This document shows, in pieces, positions 18,601 through 28,612 of a stretch of DNA of 64,000 nucleotides. Source of the stretch: Symbiodinium natans (lineage: Eukaryota > Sar > Dinophyceae > Suessiales > Symbiodiniaceae); NCBI GenBank assembly GCA_905221605.1, contig CAJNDS010002318.1:431665-495664 (forward strand), read 5' to 3'. How positions within the stretch are numbered: position 1 is the first letter of the stretch; every line of letters starts with the position of its first letter. The position numbers were made by a program, and so were the translations under genes. The notes under the pieces are model-generated. The model saw only the letters and a program-made list of their open reading frames with translations, was not told where the DNA came from and ran no database searches.

Positions 18601-21600
18601 GATTTCGGGGCTTGGGGTATGCGCGTGCCAGAGTCGAAGCCCTTCCACGTCCCCACGTCCCCAAGTCCCCTAAAGCCCTAAGCCCTAAGCCCTAAGCCCT
18701 AAACCCTAAACCCTAAACCCTAAACCCTAAACCCTAAACCCTAAACCCTAAACCCTAAACCCTAGACCCTGAGCATGGTGTAGCTTGGCATCTTGCTTTG
18801 TGGAGACTGACAAACCCTAAGCCCTAAATGTACTAAACCGTAAACTTACTAAGCCCCAAGCCCCAAGCCCCAAGCCCCAAGCCCCAAGCCCTACACCCTA
18901 AACCCTAAACCCTAAACCCTAGACCCTAAACCCTAAACCCTAAACCCTAAACCTTAACCCTAAACCCTAAACCCTAAACCCTTGAACCGGCAGGCCGAGG
19001 CACGTCCACTTCCGACGGCTTCGGCCTGGCTTGGGCCATTGCGAGACATCTCGTGGAGGCGCGGACTACAACAAGAGCTTGGGGTTTAGGGTTTAGGGTT
19101 TGGGGTTCGGGGTTTGGGGTTTAGGGTTTATAGGGTTAGGGTTTAGGATTTACGGTTTAGGGTTTAGCGCCGAGGGTTGAGGGTCCGACCATAATAACCC
19201 AAGAACCCCAGAACCTACCTTCATTTTTGGTCTTGGTAGCCCAGTGGTACCCTTTCCCTTTTTTTGTTCAAGGTGCCCTTGTAGCGTAGCCAACCCAAAA
19301 AGGGGTGCCCTTAGTCTGCCATGGCTGCTGGGCTACCAAGTTGCAGGCTACCTAAGAATTCTACGAGGTAGTGTATACTAACAACCTCCGAAAAGGCAGG
19401 TTTTGGGTTCTCACGGTAGGCTTTGGGGTCTGTTGTTGAGAGGTTAGAGTTTGGATAAACCCTAACCCTAAACCCTAAACCCTAAACCCTAAACCCTAAA
19501 CCCTAAACCCTAAACCCTAAACCCTAAACCCTAAACCCTAAACCCTAAACCCTAAACCCTAAACCCTTTAGAACAATTATGCGAACTGCAGCTCGAGAGA
19601 CCTAGAATCCCTGACCCCCAGGGCTAAACGGCCCTAAAGCAATCCGCGTAGGCAGGGTGTTTAGGGTTTAAGGTTTAGAGTTTACGCTTTAGGGTTTGAG
19701 GCTTAGGGTTCAGGCTGTGACAGCTCAATGCGTTGTAAAAGTTTAGGGTTTGGGGGGGGTTTAAAAGGTTGCAAGGCAGGGGTTTCGGGATTTGGGGCTT
19801 AAGGGCACGCAACCCCTAAGCCTAAGCCCTAAACCCTAAATCCTAAATCCTCAACCCTAAACCCCAAACCCTAAGCGCAGGCTTGGGTGTCTGTCAAAAA
19901 GCACTGGAGAGGGTGTCTTTCTGTTGTCGACTTTGAGCGTTGCGCCCAGGTAGGAGCGTCATGCTGATAGGCTCTCAAAGCGTTCTAGACTTAGCGAATT
20001 TGGAGGGGGGTTTCCGAAATGAGGGGTACCTTGGGGTCCTTACTATAAGGGAACCCACTATTTGAGGACTATATTAGGGTCCCTATTTTCGTAAACCCCC
20101 ATATATGGGTCGGAATCATTGCCAAAAGTATTCCTTCATGGCCCCTATGTGATTCAACGATAATAACCCCCAAAACCCTGTTCCAGTTATTGAGGCCACT
20201 ATAGTAGCCAACCCCAAACCCAAAACCTAAACCCTAAACCCTAAACAGTAAACCCTAAACCCTAAACCTGAAACCCTAAACCCTAAACCCTCAACCCTAA
20301 ACCCTAAACCCTATTCTAATCATTAAGGCCCCTATATTAGGGCCTTTCTTGAAAGGAGCTGATCTCAACCTTCTCCTACAGGCTCTTTCAAACAACCCTT
20401 AACCGTCTAGCGTTTAGGGTTTAGGGTTTAGGGGTTGAGAGCCCTTAACCTGAAACCTCCCAGCCAGGCGAAACACTCAGATTTGAAATGAACCGCGAAG
20501 CCAAGACACCACACACGCGAGAAAAAAATAGAAACAAGAGGGTTTAGGGTTGAGGGTTTAGGGTTGAGGGTTTAGGGTTTAGGGTTTAGGAGTTAGGGTT
20601 GAACCCACCCTGCGCGCAAGCCACAAAGCAGCAGCAAAAACCCGAAGACCACAGAAGCCCCACAAAGGCTCTAAACTCACAGGCCCTACAAAACCCTAAA
20701 CCCTGAACCCTGAACCCTAAACCCTAAACCTTAGACCCTAGACCCCTAAACCCCTAAACCCCCAAGCCCCTAAACCCTGAACCCAAAAACCTAGGCCCTA
20801 TCCACCCTGCAAAATCCCACTGTCCGCCCCGGCAGGACATCCGCTGCTTCACACTCTTTGCAACCCACTTTCATGAGCTGGCTTCGCTGGAACACACAGC
20901 CCCAGCTGTGCGCAACAGGCCATGGGTTCGGGTGGAAGGTTCAGGGTTCAGGGTTCAGGGTTCAGGGTTCAGGGTTCAGGGTTTAGGGTTTAGGGTTTAG
21001 GGTTTAGGGTTTAGGGTTTAGGGTTTAGGGTTTAGGGTTTAGGGTTTAGGGTTTAGGGTTTAGGGTTTAAGGTTTAAGGTTTAAGGTTAGGAAGTCGGTC
21101 AAGATTAACGACGGGTGCGCTAGCCGTTAACCACGATCAACTTGAGTCGGTTATGTGTACTTTGTGCCTGTTGACTCATCAAAATGAACTGTTCAAGCCA
21201 GGTTCGAAAGGTTCAGGGTGCAGGGTTCAGGGTTCTGGGTTCAGGGTTTAGGGTTTAGGGTTTAGGGTTTAGGGCAGGGTGTAGGGTTTCAACAATCGGG
21301 TCATGGCTGCTCCTAGCATTTCACAATGCTTTCGAGGGTAGCCTGCGTCCCAACAACCACAGCTTTTGCGCAATATTACAGCAAACCCTAAACCCTAAGT
21401 CCGAAACCCTACACCCTACACCCTATAGCCTAAACCCTGAACCCTATAGCTTTTAGGGCTTCAGATTTACCTTCTCAGAATCAGTATGAATAAGCCGGTT
21501 AATTTTAGGGTTTTCGGATTTGGGGTTTTCGGGTCGGGCTTTGGGGCTTTTGGGTTTTCAGGTTGTATCATTTAGGGTTGTAGGGTCGTAAGGTTGTAGA

Positions 21601-24600
21601 ATGTTCGGGTTTATCTCCAATGGCGGTGCAGCGATCTTAGACGGTGCACTATGAGGATGTCTCAGCTGCTTTCCTGCAGGGAAAGGATCTTCCACGTAAA
21701 GACAAGGAGTTTGTCAAGTTTCCTCATGGGTGTCCTCAGGAAGCGATTGACTTCTTGAAAGCGGGGCCTGGGGGCAACGTTCAGGGCGACATGGTGCAGC
21801 TCACAAAGGCCGGGCTTGGGTTGCAGGAAAGCCCGCGGTCGTGGTACTTGGAGTACAAGGACAGCCTCGGGACTTGGGACTGTACGAACTGCTGCTTCTC
21901 CCTGGAGTATTCCGAGCCTTCCACAACAACGGCTATTTGCCCTGGCCACCATACACGTGGACGACACTCGCTACGCAGGCGATGAGACGAGCCAGGACTT
22001 GTGGGATGAGCTGCGTCGTCGTTTGAAGTTCGGCAAACTGAGGAAGGCTACGGACGGTTGGACAAAATTGTCTGGCCGGTGGGAGCGCCCGGATCGCACC
22101 ACCTACGACATGGAGTCTCCATGAGTGAGAGAGCTGGGCCAGGACGGGCTGTCTGAGGACGGCGGGCCGGAAGTAGGGGCCTCATCTTCTGCGGTGTCAG
22201 GTGGTGTCCCAGACGAGGGCGATGATTGAACCCTAAACCTAAACGCTAAACCCTAAACGCTGAACCCTGAACCCTGAACGCTGAACCCCAAACCCTAAAC
22301 CCTAAACCCGAAACCCTAAACCCTAAACCCTAAACCCTAAACCCTAAACCCTAAACCCTAAACCCTAAACCCTAAAACCTAAAACCTAAACCCTAAACCC
22401 TACACGCTACCTCCCTCTGCTAGAAAAAAACAACTCAACGGCAGGTTATAACGTTCATGACAGCGGCCTCAGCGTGTGGACGCTCACTCCCGGACGCCCT
22501 TGAAAGGCTGTAGAAAACACAAGGGTTTAGGGGTCAGGGTTTCGGCTTTAGGGTTTAGGGCTGGAATGCAGTGCCTAAAGATATAAGGGCCTGCGATGGC
22601 CTGCGTGCAATAAGAAGGGGGGGTCAGGCACCTTGTTATAAGTTGCTCCAAAAGCAGCACAGGGTACAGAACTCGGGTTCAGGGTTTAGGCTTCTGAACC
22701 CTAAACCCTCCGAGTTGTGAAGGCATGCGACAGCGGCGGTGGACCACGCCAGTGGGAGGCCCGGGCGGCAGTCGGGTTTTGGAGAACGACCCAGAAAGCC
22801 TAACACCTTTAAACCCCCCAAGCCTGGATCCTAAATCCCCTCACTCCGCAACACCCGAAAATTCAGCCCAAAAGCCGGAAACCCTAAAGCCTCAAAACCC
22901 GAAAAGCCGAAACCCCGAACACCCCAAGACTCTAAACCCTAAACCTAGTAAACCCCCAGATTCCTCCGTCCTCAACACCCTCAGAGCCTGAAGCCCAGCA
23001 CTGTCTTGCCCTCCTTCTGAACCCCCCTAAGATGTCCAGGTATACCCTTATTCTAAGGTTGGAACCATAGCATGGTCCCTTATCCTTGTTTTTAGGGATC
23101 GGAAGCATAGGCCCTTGTTATTTATAGTGTACATATGGGTTATAGAACAAGGGGCCCAAATGAAGGGCCCAAACTTCGGATCCCCTACTTATTCCCTGAT
23201 TCCAGGGCCTCTTGGGCTGAGGCTCCTAAGCCCTTAGCCCTAAACCTAAAAACCCTAAACCCTAAACCCTAAAACCTAAACCCTAAACCCTGAGGTTTGG
23301 TGGGTCAAGCGCTCAGTGTTTGCTGGCAGCGGGTCTTAGGGGTTTACAGGGTCTAGGGTTTAGAGGCTCGGGGCTTCCTGTGAAACGCAAAACCCCTGAG
23401 AAGCCCTTGAAAACCTCGAGCCCTACATGTTCATGAAGCCTTAAACCCTAAACCCTAAATCCTCAAACCCCACACAGAAAAAACTCAAACCCAAACGCGA
23501 GAAGCTCAACCGCTGAAAAGCCTAAAGCCTCAAAGTCTACAATCCCACACCTCTAAAGCACCTTGAAGCCCCAAAACGAAGCTTACTTCAGGGTTCAGGG
23601 TTCCTGGGTTCAAGGTTCGGGGTTCCTGGGTTTCGGGTTTAGGGTTTAGGGTTCAGGGTTTAGGGTTAAGGGTTTTGGGTTTTGGGTTCAGGGTTTTAGG
23701 GTTTAGGGTTTAGGACACACAAACCCTAAAGCCACAAGCGATTCTGGGAGGCTCACGTTCCTGTATGCACTGGCCGATGGCGCGGCGGATCAGAGCTACG
23801 GTGCCCTCCCGTTGAGGGTTTAGGGTTTAGGGTTTCGGGTTTAGGGTTTAGGGTTTGGGGCCCTGAAGTTTCGAACTTCTTAACCTTAAACCCCAAACCC
23901 CAAACCCCAAACCCTAAACCCTAAACCCTAAACCCAAAACCCTAAACCCTAAACCCTAAACCCTAAACCCTAAACCCAAAGAACCCGGAAAGAGGATCCA
24001 CTTCCTTCTAGGAGCCTGAGGCGCCCTTGGACAGCGACACCCTTCAGCTGGCGGGTCTAGTTAGGGTTTAGGGTTTAGGGTTTAGGGTTTAGGGTTTAGG
24101 GTTTAGGGTTTAGGGTTTTAGGGTTTAGGGTTTAGGGTTTAGGGTTTGGGGTTTGGGGTTTAGGGGGTTTTTGGCTTAGGGTTTGGGGTTTGGGCTTGGG
24201 GATTCAAGGGGCTTTAACGAGAGCCTGGTGCCCCCCTCCCATGATGAGTTCGTAGAGCCTTTGCCCATTTGGGAGAATACATTGCCACCAGGCGACTCAT
24301 GAACCTACTATTTGCTTAAGAACCCCCACAGCATCGAAAACATTCTTCCTTATAAGGGCAACATGGAGATTGTTCTTTTTCATTTTTTGAAGCAAATAGT
24401 GGGAACCAAATCTGCCGTAAGACCCCCTTAGTCTCCTCCCAAGCATCACGACAACTGGCCTATTCCATCATTTCTACATCTAGAAGAAAACTCTCGAAGA
24501 CGACATGCCGGTACTAACCGCCACCATGTTTGATAAGACGTCTGATGTCCCTCGTTTCCAAGGCGAGGATAAGCCACTAGCACCCTTGTTCCCCTTTCTC

Positions 24601-26825
24601 AGGGTTGGCACCCTACCCTAAGCGCTAAACCCCCTAAACCCGAAAAACCCAATTAGACCCTAAATTCCTAAATTAAAACCTAAACCCTAAATTAGACCCC
24701 CAAAAAAACCCTAAACACCAACAAAAAACCCTCAACCCTACATGAAACCCTAAACCCTAAATGAAACCCTAAACCATAAATTAAACTCTAAACCCTCAAC
24801 CACAAATCTAGGGTACAGTGCGAGCATTGGTTAAAAAAGTTGTCCAGACAGTTCCTAGATCCTAAACCCTAAACCCTAAACCCTTTACCCTATACACCCT
24901 AAACCCTCTAAACCCTAAACAGAGCCGGCACTGCACTGGGGAACCCGGAAAGGCGCTTACGTGGCGGAGCTGGCGGGCTTCCCCACCCACGTGGTGACCG
25001 CCGCGCGGACCCGCGCCGAGGAGCGTTTATTTTGGGGTTTGGGGTTTAGGGTTTCGGGTTTTGGGTTTAAGGCTTCGGGCTTGGGGTTTAAGATTGCTGG
25101 TTGGGAGGGTCTAGGGTTTAGTTTAGCGTTTGCTTGGCGCGTCCTTGGGCTTTCGGATGGTGGTGGTGTTGGGTCTTGGGGGTTGAGAGAGTTTCAGGGT
25201 TCAGGGAGTTTAGGGTTAGGGCATTTAGTGCTAAGGGCTTAGGAAGTCAGGGTTTTAAGGTTTGGGGCTATGAGGATGATTTCTTTCGCTTGTCTGTTGG
25301 TGGGAACCTAACGCCTGCACCCTAAACCCTAAACCCTAAACCCTAAACCCTAAACCCTAAACCCTAAACCCTAAACCCTAAACCCTAAACCCTAAACCCT
25401 AAACCCTAAACCCTAAACCCTAAACCCTAAACCCTAAAACGCCCTAGACTGGAGAGGTGGAGCCCTTTCCTTCCGAACAGGAGTTTGAGGCTGACAGCAG
25501 CTTTGGGAGGCCTTGTGCTCAGTCATGCCATGGGGTGTGCTTTGTTTTTTTGGTTTAGGGTTGAGGGTTAGGGTTTAGTTTCGTTTTAAGGGACCGGCGG
25601 TGTTGGGGGGGCGGCGGGGGGGGTGGGGGGGGCTTGAGGGACTAGGGGATTGAAAGTTTTAGAATCTCGCTTCCCAAACCTGAGCTTCCTGGACCTAAAG
25701 CCTTATCGAGCCTCAAGCCCCACATCATCCCCACAAGTACGATCAACTTTTCTGGCCAGGAAACTGTATCCTTCCAAACGTACTCGTTCCTTTCAGGGCG
25801 TATTGCCCTATATAGCCCTTTAAGGAATTACACAGGGCTTAGGGCAATAATCTGCAAACCCAAACCCTTTAAGGAAAGATGCCGGGCACCTTGACAGCAG
25901 GCCCAAACCCCACACCCAAACCCCGAGCCCTAAGCCCTAAACCCTAAACACCTAGGCCCTAAACCCTAAATCCAAACTCTTAATGCCTCGCATCGGATCC
26001 CGTGAGCTGTAGCATACAGCTCTCAGGGACTGGGACAACACCGCACGCAAGGCAACCAAACCCCCAAGGGCCCTAAATTCCCAAACCTCTAAAGCACCTT
26101 GTGGCCCCAAAAGAAGCTTACTTCAGGGTTCAGGGTTCCTGGGTTTAGGGTTTAGGGTTTAGGGTTTAGGGTTTAGGGTTTAGGGTTTAGGGTTTAGGGT
26201 TTAGGGTTTAGGGTTTAGGGTTTAGGGTTCAAGGTTCCTGGGTTTAGGGTTTAGGTTTTTTTTAGGGTTTCGGGTTCAAGGTTTAGGGTTGCCTAGTGGT
26301 TCTTAGTGGTGAAGGAGGGAATTGGGTACGCCCTGTAGAATTCCTGAATGGGTATACATAGGGGGTATGAAGCAGGGCTTATATCATTTGTACCCCCCAA
26401 AAGGACACCCCATATACACACTCACTAATATTAAAGAGGAACCTTATATACACTCACCAGTAACAGTAATATAAATCCTGTTTCATATAGGGTGCTTAAT
26501 CCCCTCATCCCCTACTAAAAACAGGGAAGTTAATTCTTAAATGGAAGTTGCCTGATCACCCGACATGGTAACGCTGTCAGCCAAGGGCTGTGGGCTGTGG
26601 GCTGTGGGCTGAGGGTTTAGGTTTTAGGGTTTAGGGTTAACCTTAAACCTTAAACCGATTCCACTAAGGTCGGCGAAGCGACGGAAGTTGAACGCCCCAG
26701 CGCTGGACGACCCCCTGGGGCATCTGGGCGAAGTTTCAGGGGCCTGCCAAGACTGGGTATTGCGAAGACTACAGGAATTTGTGCTCGGAACAAAAACAAT
26801 CGTTACTCATTGTGGGATAAGCTAA
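13911..26825 (+). CDS. MSH2: DNA mismatch repair ATPase MSH2, 3' portion in twelve exons
   Basis: MSH2 binds mismatches as a dimer with MSH6 or MSH3, and its C-terminal ABC ATPase drives the clamp. Eleven exons join in one phase over 12 kb (606 bases), followed by a probable C-terminal exon. Visible in order: VALIALLNQIGSFVPC, FDSIMPCRVGASDVQLRG, ISTFMAEMLEASCILKTAT, SLVIVDELGRGTSTSDGFGL (Walker B DE and signature), CFTLFATHFHEL (H-loop), LTFLYALADGAADQSYG, and AYVAELAGFPTHVV. These follow MSH2 closely and fit MSH6 less well (DGFGLAWAI). The exon with Walker A and everything N-terminal to it are absent between this point and the stop of the gene upstream. The copy is therefore truncated, or its 5' part lies elsewhere. 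Nine donors are GC and two are GT. Confidence 0.88.
13998..14157. repeat. TTTAGGG telomeric-type array
   Basis: About twenty-two units starting 25 bases after the GC donor of MSH2 exon a. Confidence 0.95.
14753..14792 (+). CDS. MSH2: MSH2 exon a2
   Basis: Forty bases reading RRAVLPCFDSIMP, phase 1 in and phase 2 out, GC donor. It fills the VDxI segment of MSH2 exactly between exons a and b. Confidence 0.75.
15591..15627. repeat. (TC)n microsatellite
   Basis: About 18 TC units in the MSH2 intron, 440 bases from a GA-rich repeat of the opposite strand sense. Confidence 0.95.
16068..16215. repeat. GA-rich and GTGAGGSCT tandem repeats
   Basis: (GA)n-like sequence to about 16135, then about eight 10-base units GGCCTGTGAG/GGGCTGTGAG. 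Confidence 0.9.
16444..16478 (+). CDS. MSH2: MSH2 exon b
   Basis: Thirty-five bases reading CRVGASDVQLRG (with the split last codon), the RVGASD segment of MSH2. AG|G acceptor, GC donor. Confidence 0.88.
16907..16938 (+). CDS. MSH2: MSH2 exon c
   Basis: Thirty-two bases reading ISTFMAEMLE after the split Gly codon; matches STFMAEMLE of MSH2. GC donor. Confidence 0.88.
17220..17335. repeat. CCCTAAA telomeric-type array
   Basis: Sixteen units in MSH2 intron c. Confidence 0.95.
17450..17606. mobile_element. Family C element with a duplicated core
   Basis: Ends TACTGTTAGTTAGTAGGGAA and CTACTAACCAACAGTA, with two successive TATATATxCCCT...AGGGxxTATACAGGGTACCT cores. Confidence 0.78.
18378..18435 (+). 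CDS. MSH2: MSH2 exon d (Walker B)
   Basis: Reads ASCILKTATERSLVIVDEL; the DE pair is the Walker B Asp/Glu of the ATPase. GC donor in phase 1. Confidence 0.92.
18480..18570. mobile_element. Family C element in MSH2 intron d
   Basis: GTCAGTAGGGACATGAGGGA at the left and the inverse CCTCACTCCCTCATG at the right around a TATATATACCTCTAAGG core. Confidence 0.68.
18994..19076 (+). CDS. MSH2: MSH2 exon e (GRGTST signature)
   Basis: Reads GRGTSTSDGFGLAWAIARHL and then VEARTTTR, phase 0 at a GC donor. The CCCTAAA array ends just before it and TTTAGGG begins just after it. Confidence 0.92.
19232..19340 (+). mobile_element. Family A element in MSH2 intron e
   Basis: CTTGGTAGCCCAGTGGTACC at the left and GCTGCTGGGCTACCAAG at the right, with inner AAGGGTACC-like arms; 109 bases. 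Confidence 0.8.
19461..19566. repeat. CCCTAAA telomeric-type array
   Basis: Fifteen units in MSH2 intron e. Confidence 0.95.
20009..20200. mobile_element. Composite E+F element in MSH2 intron e
   Basis: GGTTTCCGAAATGAGGGGTA and CCCTATTTTCGTAAACCCCC bound the E part; AAGTATTCCTTCATGGCCCC and ACCCCCAAAACCCTGTTCCA mark the F part. Confidence 0.7.
20836..20918 (+). CDS. MSH2: MSH2 exon f (ATHFHEL)
   Basis: Reads DIRCFTLFATHFHELASLEH, then TAPAVRN, with a GC donor in phase 2. The His of ATHFHEL is the conserved switch residue. Confidence 0.92.
20936..21090. repeat. TTCAGGG then TTTAGGG array
   Basis: Six TTCAGGG units, thirteen TTTAGGG units and three TTTAAGG units in clean blocks, 20 bases after MSH2 exon f. 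Confidence 0.95.
21620..22227 (+). pseudogene. Decayed Ty1/copia reverse transcriptase in MSH2 intron
   Basis: Three frames carry pieces of one copia-type RT. Frame one (from 21644) has YEDVSAAFLQGKD and LTKAGLGLQESPRSWY, matching copia D(V)xxAFLxG and L.KA.YGL..SPRxWY. A middle piece (about 21868-21930) reads LGLYELLLLPGVFRAFHNNG. A third frame has ALATIHVDDTRYAGDE, in which HVDD stands for the catalytic YVDD, with a stop at 22122-22124. A further open piece runs to 22227. At least two frameshifts make it inactive. It sits between telomeric arrays inside the intron from 20919 to 22722. Confidence 0.8.
22299..22410. repeat. CCCTAAA telomeric-type array
   Basis: About fifteen units between the copia remnant and MSH2 exon f2. 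Confidence 0.93.
22723..22758 (+). CDS. MSH2: MSH2 exon f2
   Basis: Thirty-six bases reading HATAAVDHASG, phase 2 in and out, in the VxNxHVxA position of MSH2. GC donor. Confidence 0.75.
23751..23800 (+). CDS. MSH2: MSH2 exon g
   Basis: Reads LTFLYALADGAADQSY with the next Gly split; matches LTFLYxVxxGxxDQSFG. GT donor. Confidence 0.85.
24303..24412. mobile_element. Family H short element in MSH2 intron g
   Basis: CTACTATTTGCTTAAGAACC at the left and TTTTTTGAAGCAAATAGTGG at the right. Confidence 0.72.
24953..25024 (+). CDS. MSH2: MSH2 exon h
   Basis: Reads AYVAELAGFPTHVVTAARTR, then AEE, matching IHVAELAxFPxxVIxxAxxKAxE. The GT donor after GAGGAGC keeps phase with exon i; a GA donor three or four bases earlier is also possible. 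Confidence 0.82.
25318..25438. repeat. CCCTAAA telomeric-type array
   Basis: Seventeen units immediately before MSH2 exon i. Confidence 0.95.
25455..25509 (+). CDS. MSH2: MSH2 exon i
   Basis: Reads VEPFPSEQEFEADSSFG, phase 1 in and 2 out, GC donor. It lies in the poorly conserved C-terminal part, so support is phase and codon pattern only. Confidence 0.6.
26136..26228. repeat. TTTAGGG telomeric-type array
   Basis: Thirteen units in the intron before MSH2 exon j. Confidence 0.95.
26293..26526. mobile_element. Family C-like longer element
   Basis: GGTTCTTAGTGGTGAAGGAG at the left and CCCCTCATCCCCTACTAAAA at the right around inner inverted segments (TATACATAGGG, CCATATACAC). Confidence 0.6.
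26669..26825 (+). CDS. MSH2: MSH2 probable C-terminal exon j
   Basis: Completes the codon of exon i and reads SAKRRKLNAPALDDPLGHL, then GEVSGACQDWVLRRLQEF, to a TAA at 26823-26825. KRRKL looks like a basic nuclear localisation patch. A GT donor at 26781 could instead lead to further exons; pieces at about 27159-27194 (LPRLFASAKDGQ) and 27816-27873 (DFADRVIQELPRLKLLLAS) are candidates. Confidence 0.55.
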
Positions 26826-28093
26826 CCCTAAACCCTAAACTCTGAACCCTAAACCCTTAACAATAAGCCACCAGATAGCTCAGTCGAACTTTTGATGGCC
26901 CAACCTGTCAGCCATGCTATACCTATGTATTGGGTTATTTAATCTCGGCTTGCTTCGATAACTGTTCGTATGTTCCGGACGGCATTCGCTGCCCCTGAAA
27001 TTTGATGCCCCCGAACATCCTGTAAACGAAGCCTGAACTCTAAGTCCTGAACCTTAGGGCATGGGTCTAGGGTTTAGGGTTCAGGGTTCAGGGTTTAGGG
27101 TTTAGGGTTTAGGGTTTAGGGTTTAGGGTGAAAGCCCTGCCCCAAACCCGGCCCCGAGCTGCCGAGGCTCTTCGCGTCGGCGAAAGACGGGCAGGCCGCT
27201 TCTCTACATGTGCGTTCCTTTAGGGTTTAGGGTTTAGGGTTTAGGGTTTAGGGTTCAGGGTTTAGGGTTTAGGGTTTAGTTTTTAGGGTTTAGGGTTTAG
27301 GGTCTTTTGGGTTTAAGGTTTAGGATTTGGGCTCTATAGGTTTTCCATGAAAATGCTTGGGTTTTGGGGCTTTGGGGCTTTTGAGGCTTCGGGTCCCGTG
27401 GGTGTAATTAGGGTTTAGGGTTTAGGGTTTAGGGTTTAGGGTTTAGGATTTAGGGTTTAGGATTTAGAACCGAGGTATTTGTAATTTTGGGATTATGGGG
27501 GCTTCCTACCTTCAGGCATGCCAAGCGTAGACCCGCTCAGCTCAAGGTGACTTTGAACCCTACGCCCAGGACACAAACCCTTGAAGCCTAAACCCTGTAG
27601 ACCCTAAACCCCCAAAAGCCCTAAGCCCTAAAGACCCTTACAGCCTCAACCCTAAACCCTAAACCCTAAACTCTAAACCTTAAACCCTAAACCCTAAACC
27701 CTAAACCCCTCAAACCCCTCAAACCCCTAAAACCCCTAAAACCCCTAAAACCCCTAAAACCCCTAAAACCCTCAAAACCCTCAAACCCTAAACCTTCCTT
27801 GCAATGTGGAAAGGACTTCGCGGACCGAGTGATCCAAGAGCTTCCGCGTCTCAAGCTCTTGCTGGCGTCAGGCTCCTTTGGCTTTTGAGGTTCATGCTTG
27901 GGTTCTTCGGTTTTGGGTTTCATGTAGGTTTCGGGTTTCTTGGGGGTCTCAGGGTTTTGGGTGCGGTCAAAACTTATGATAAGAAAGGTTCGAAGGTCCA
28001 CCAGAGTCTGGGACATTTCTTAACCAGGCAGATGTATTAAGAAAGGTAGATTTGAGGCGAGAGTCTTGAAAACATTTCTTATTCAACCTGACC

Positions 28094-28146
28094 AACCCTC
28101 CAGCCTTCCAGCCCTCCAGCCCTCCAGCCCTCCAGCCCTCCAGCCC
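28094..28146. repeat. Inverted short copy of the CTGGAGGG minisatellite
   Basis: About six CCCTCCAG units, complementary to the array that starts 50 bases further on. Confidence 0.85.
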
Positions 28147-28195
28147 CAAAGATTTTGGAGCAAGAAAGGATTCAGATTGACAGGTCTAGGACAGG

Positions 28196-28612
28196 GGCTG
28201 GAGGGCTGGAGGGCTGGAGGGCTGGAGGGCTGGAGGGCTGGAGGGCTGGAGGGCTGGAGGGCTGTGGAGGGCTGTGGAGGGCTGTGGAGGGCTGTGGAGG
28301 GCTGTGGAGGGCTGGAGGGCTGGAGGGCTGGAGGGCTGGAGGGCTGGAGGGCTGGAGGGCTGGAGGGCTGGAGGGCTGGAGGGCTGGAGGGCTGGAGGGC
28401 TGGAGGGCTGGAGGGCTGGAGGGCTGGAGGGCTGGAGGGCTGGAGGGCTGGAGGGCTGGAGGGCTGGAGGGCTGGAGGGCTGGAGGGCTGGAGGGCTGGA
28501 GGGCTGGAGGGCTGGAGGGCTGGAGGGCTGGAGGGCTGGAGGGCTGGAGGGCTGGAGGAGGGAGGGCTGGAGGGCTGGAGGGCTGGAGGGCTGGAGGGCT
28601 GGAGGGCTGGAG
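28196..28612. repeat. CTGGAGGG minisatellite
   Basis: About fifty 8-base units, interrupted by five CTGTGGAGGG units (about 28262-28312) and a GAGGAGGGAGG slip near 28555. The complementary unit CCCTCCAG is repeated at 28094-28146, so a large hairpin is possible. All six frames are open here only because of the repeat. Confidence 0.95.

Noticed and set aside
26868..26935. tRNA-like ATAGCTCAGTCG segment
   Set aside because: It resembles a D-arm, but I could find neither a T-loop GGTTCGA at the right distance nor an acceptor stem.
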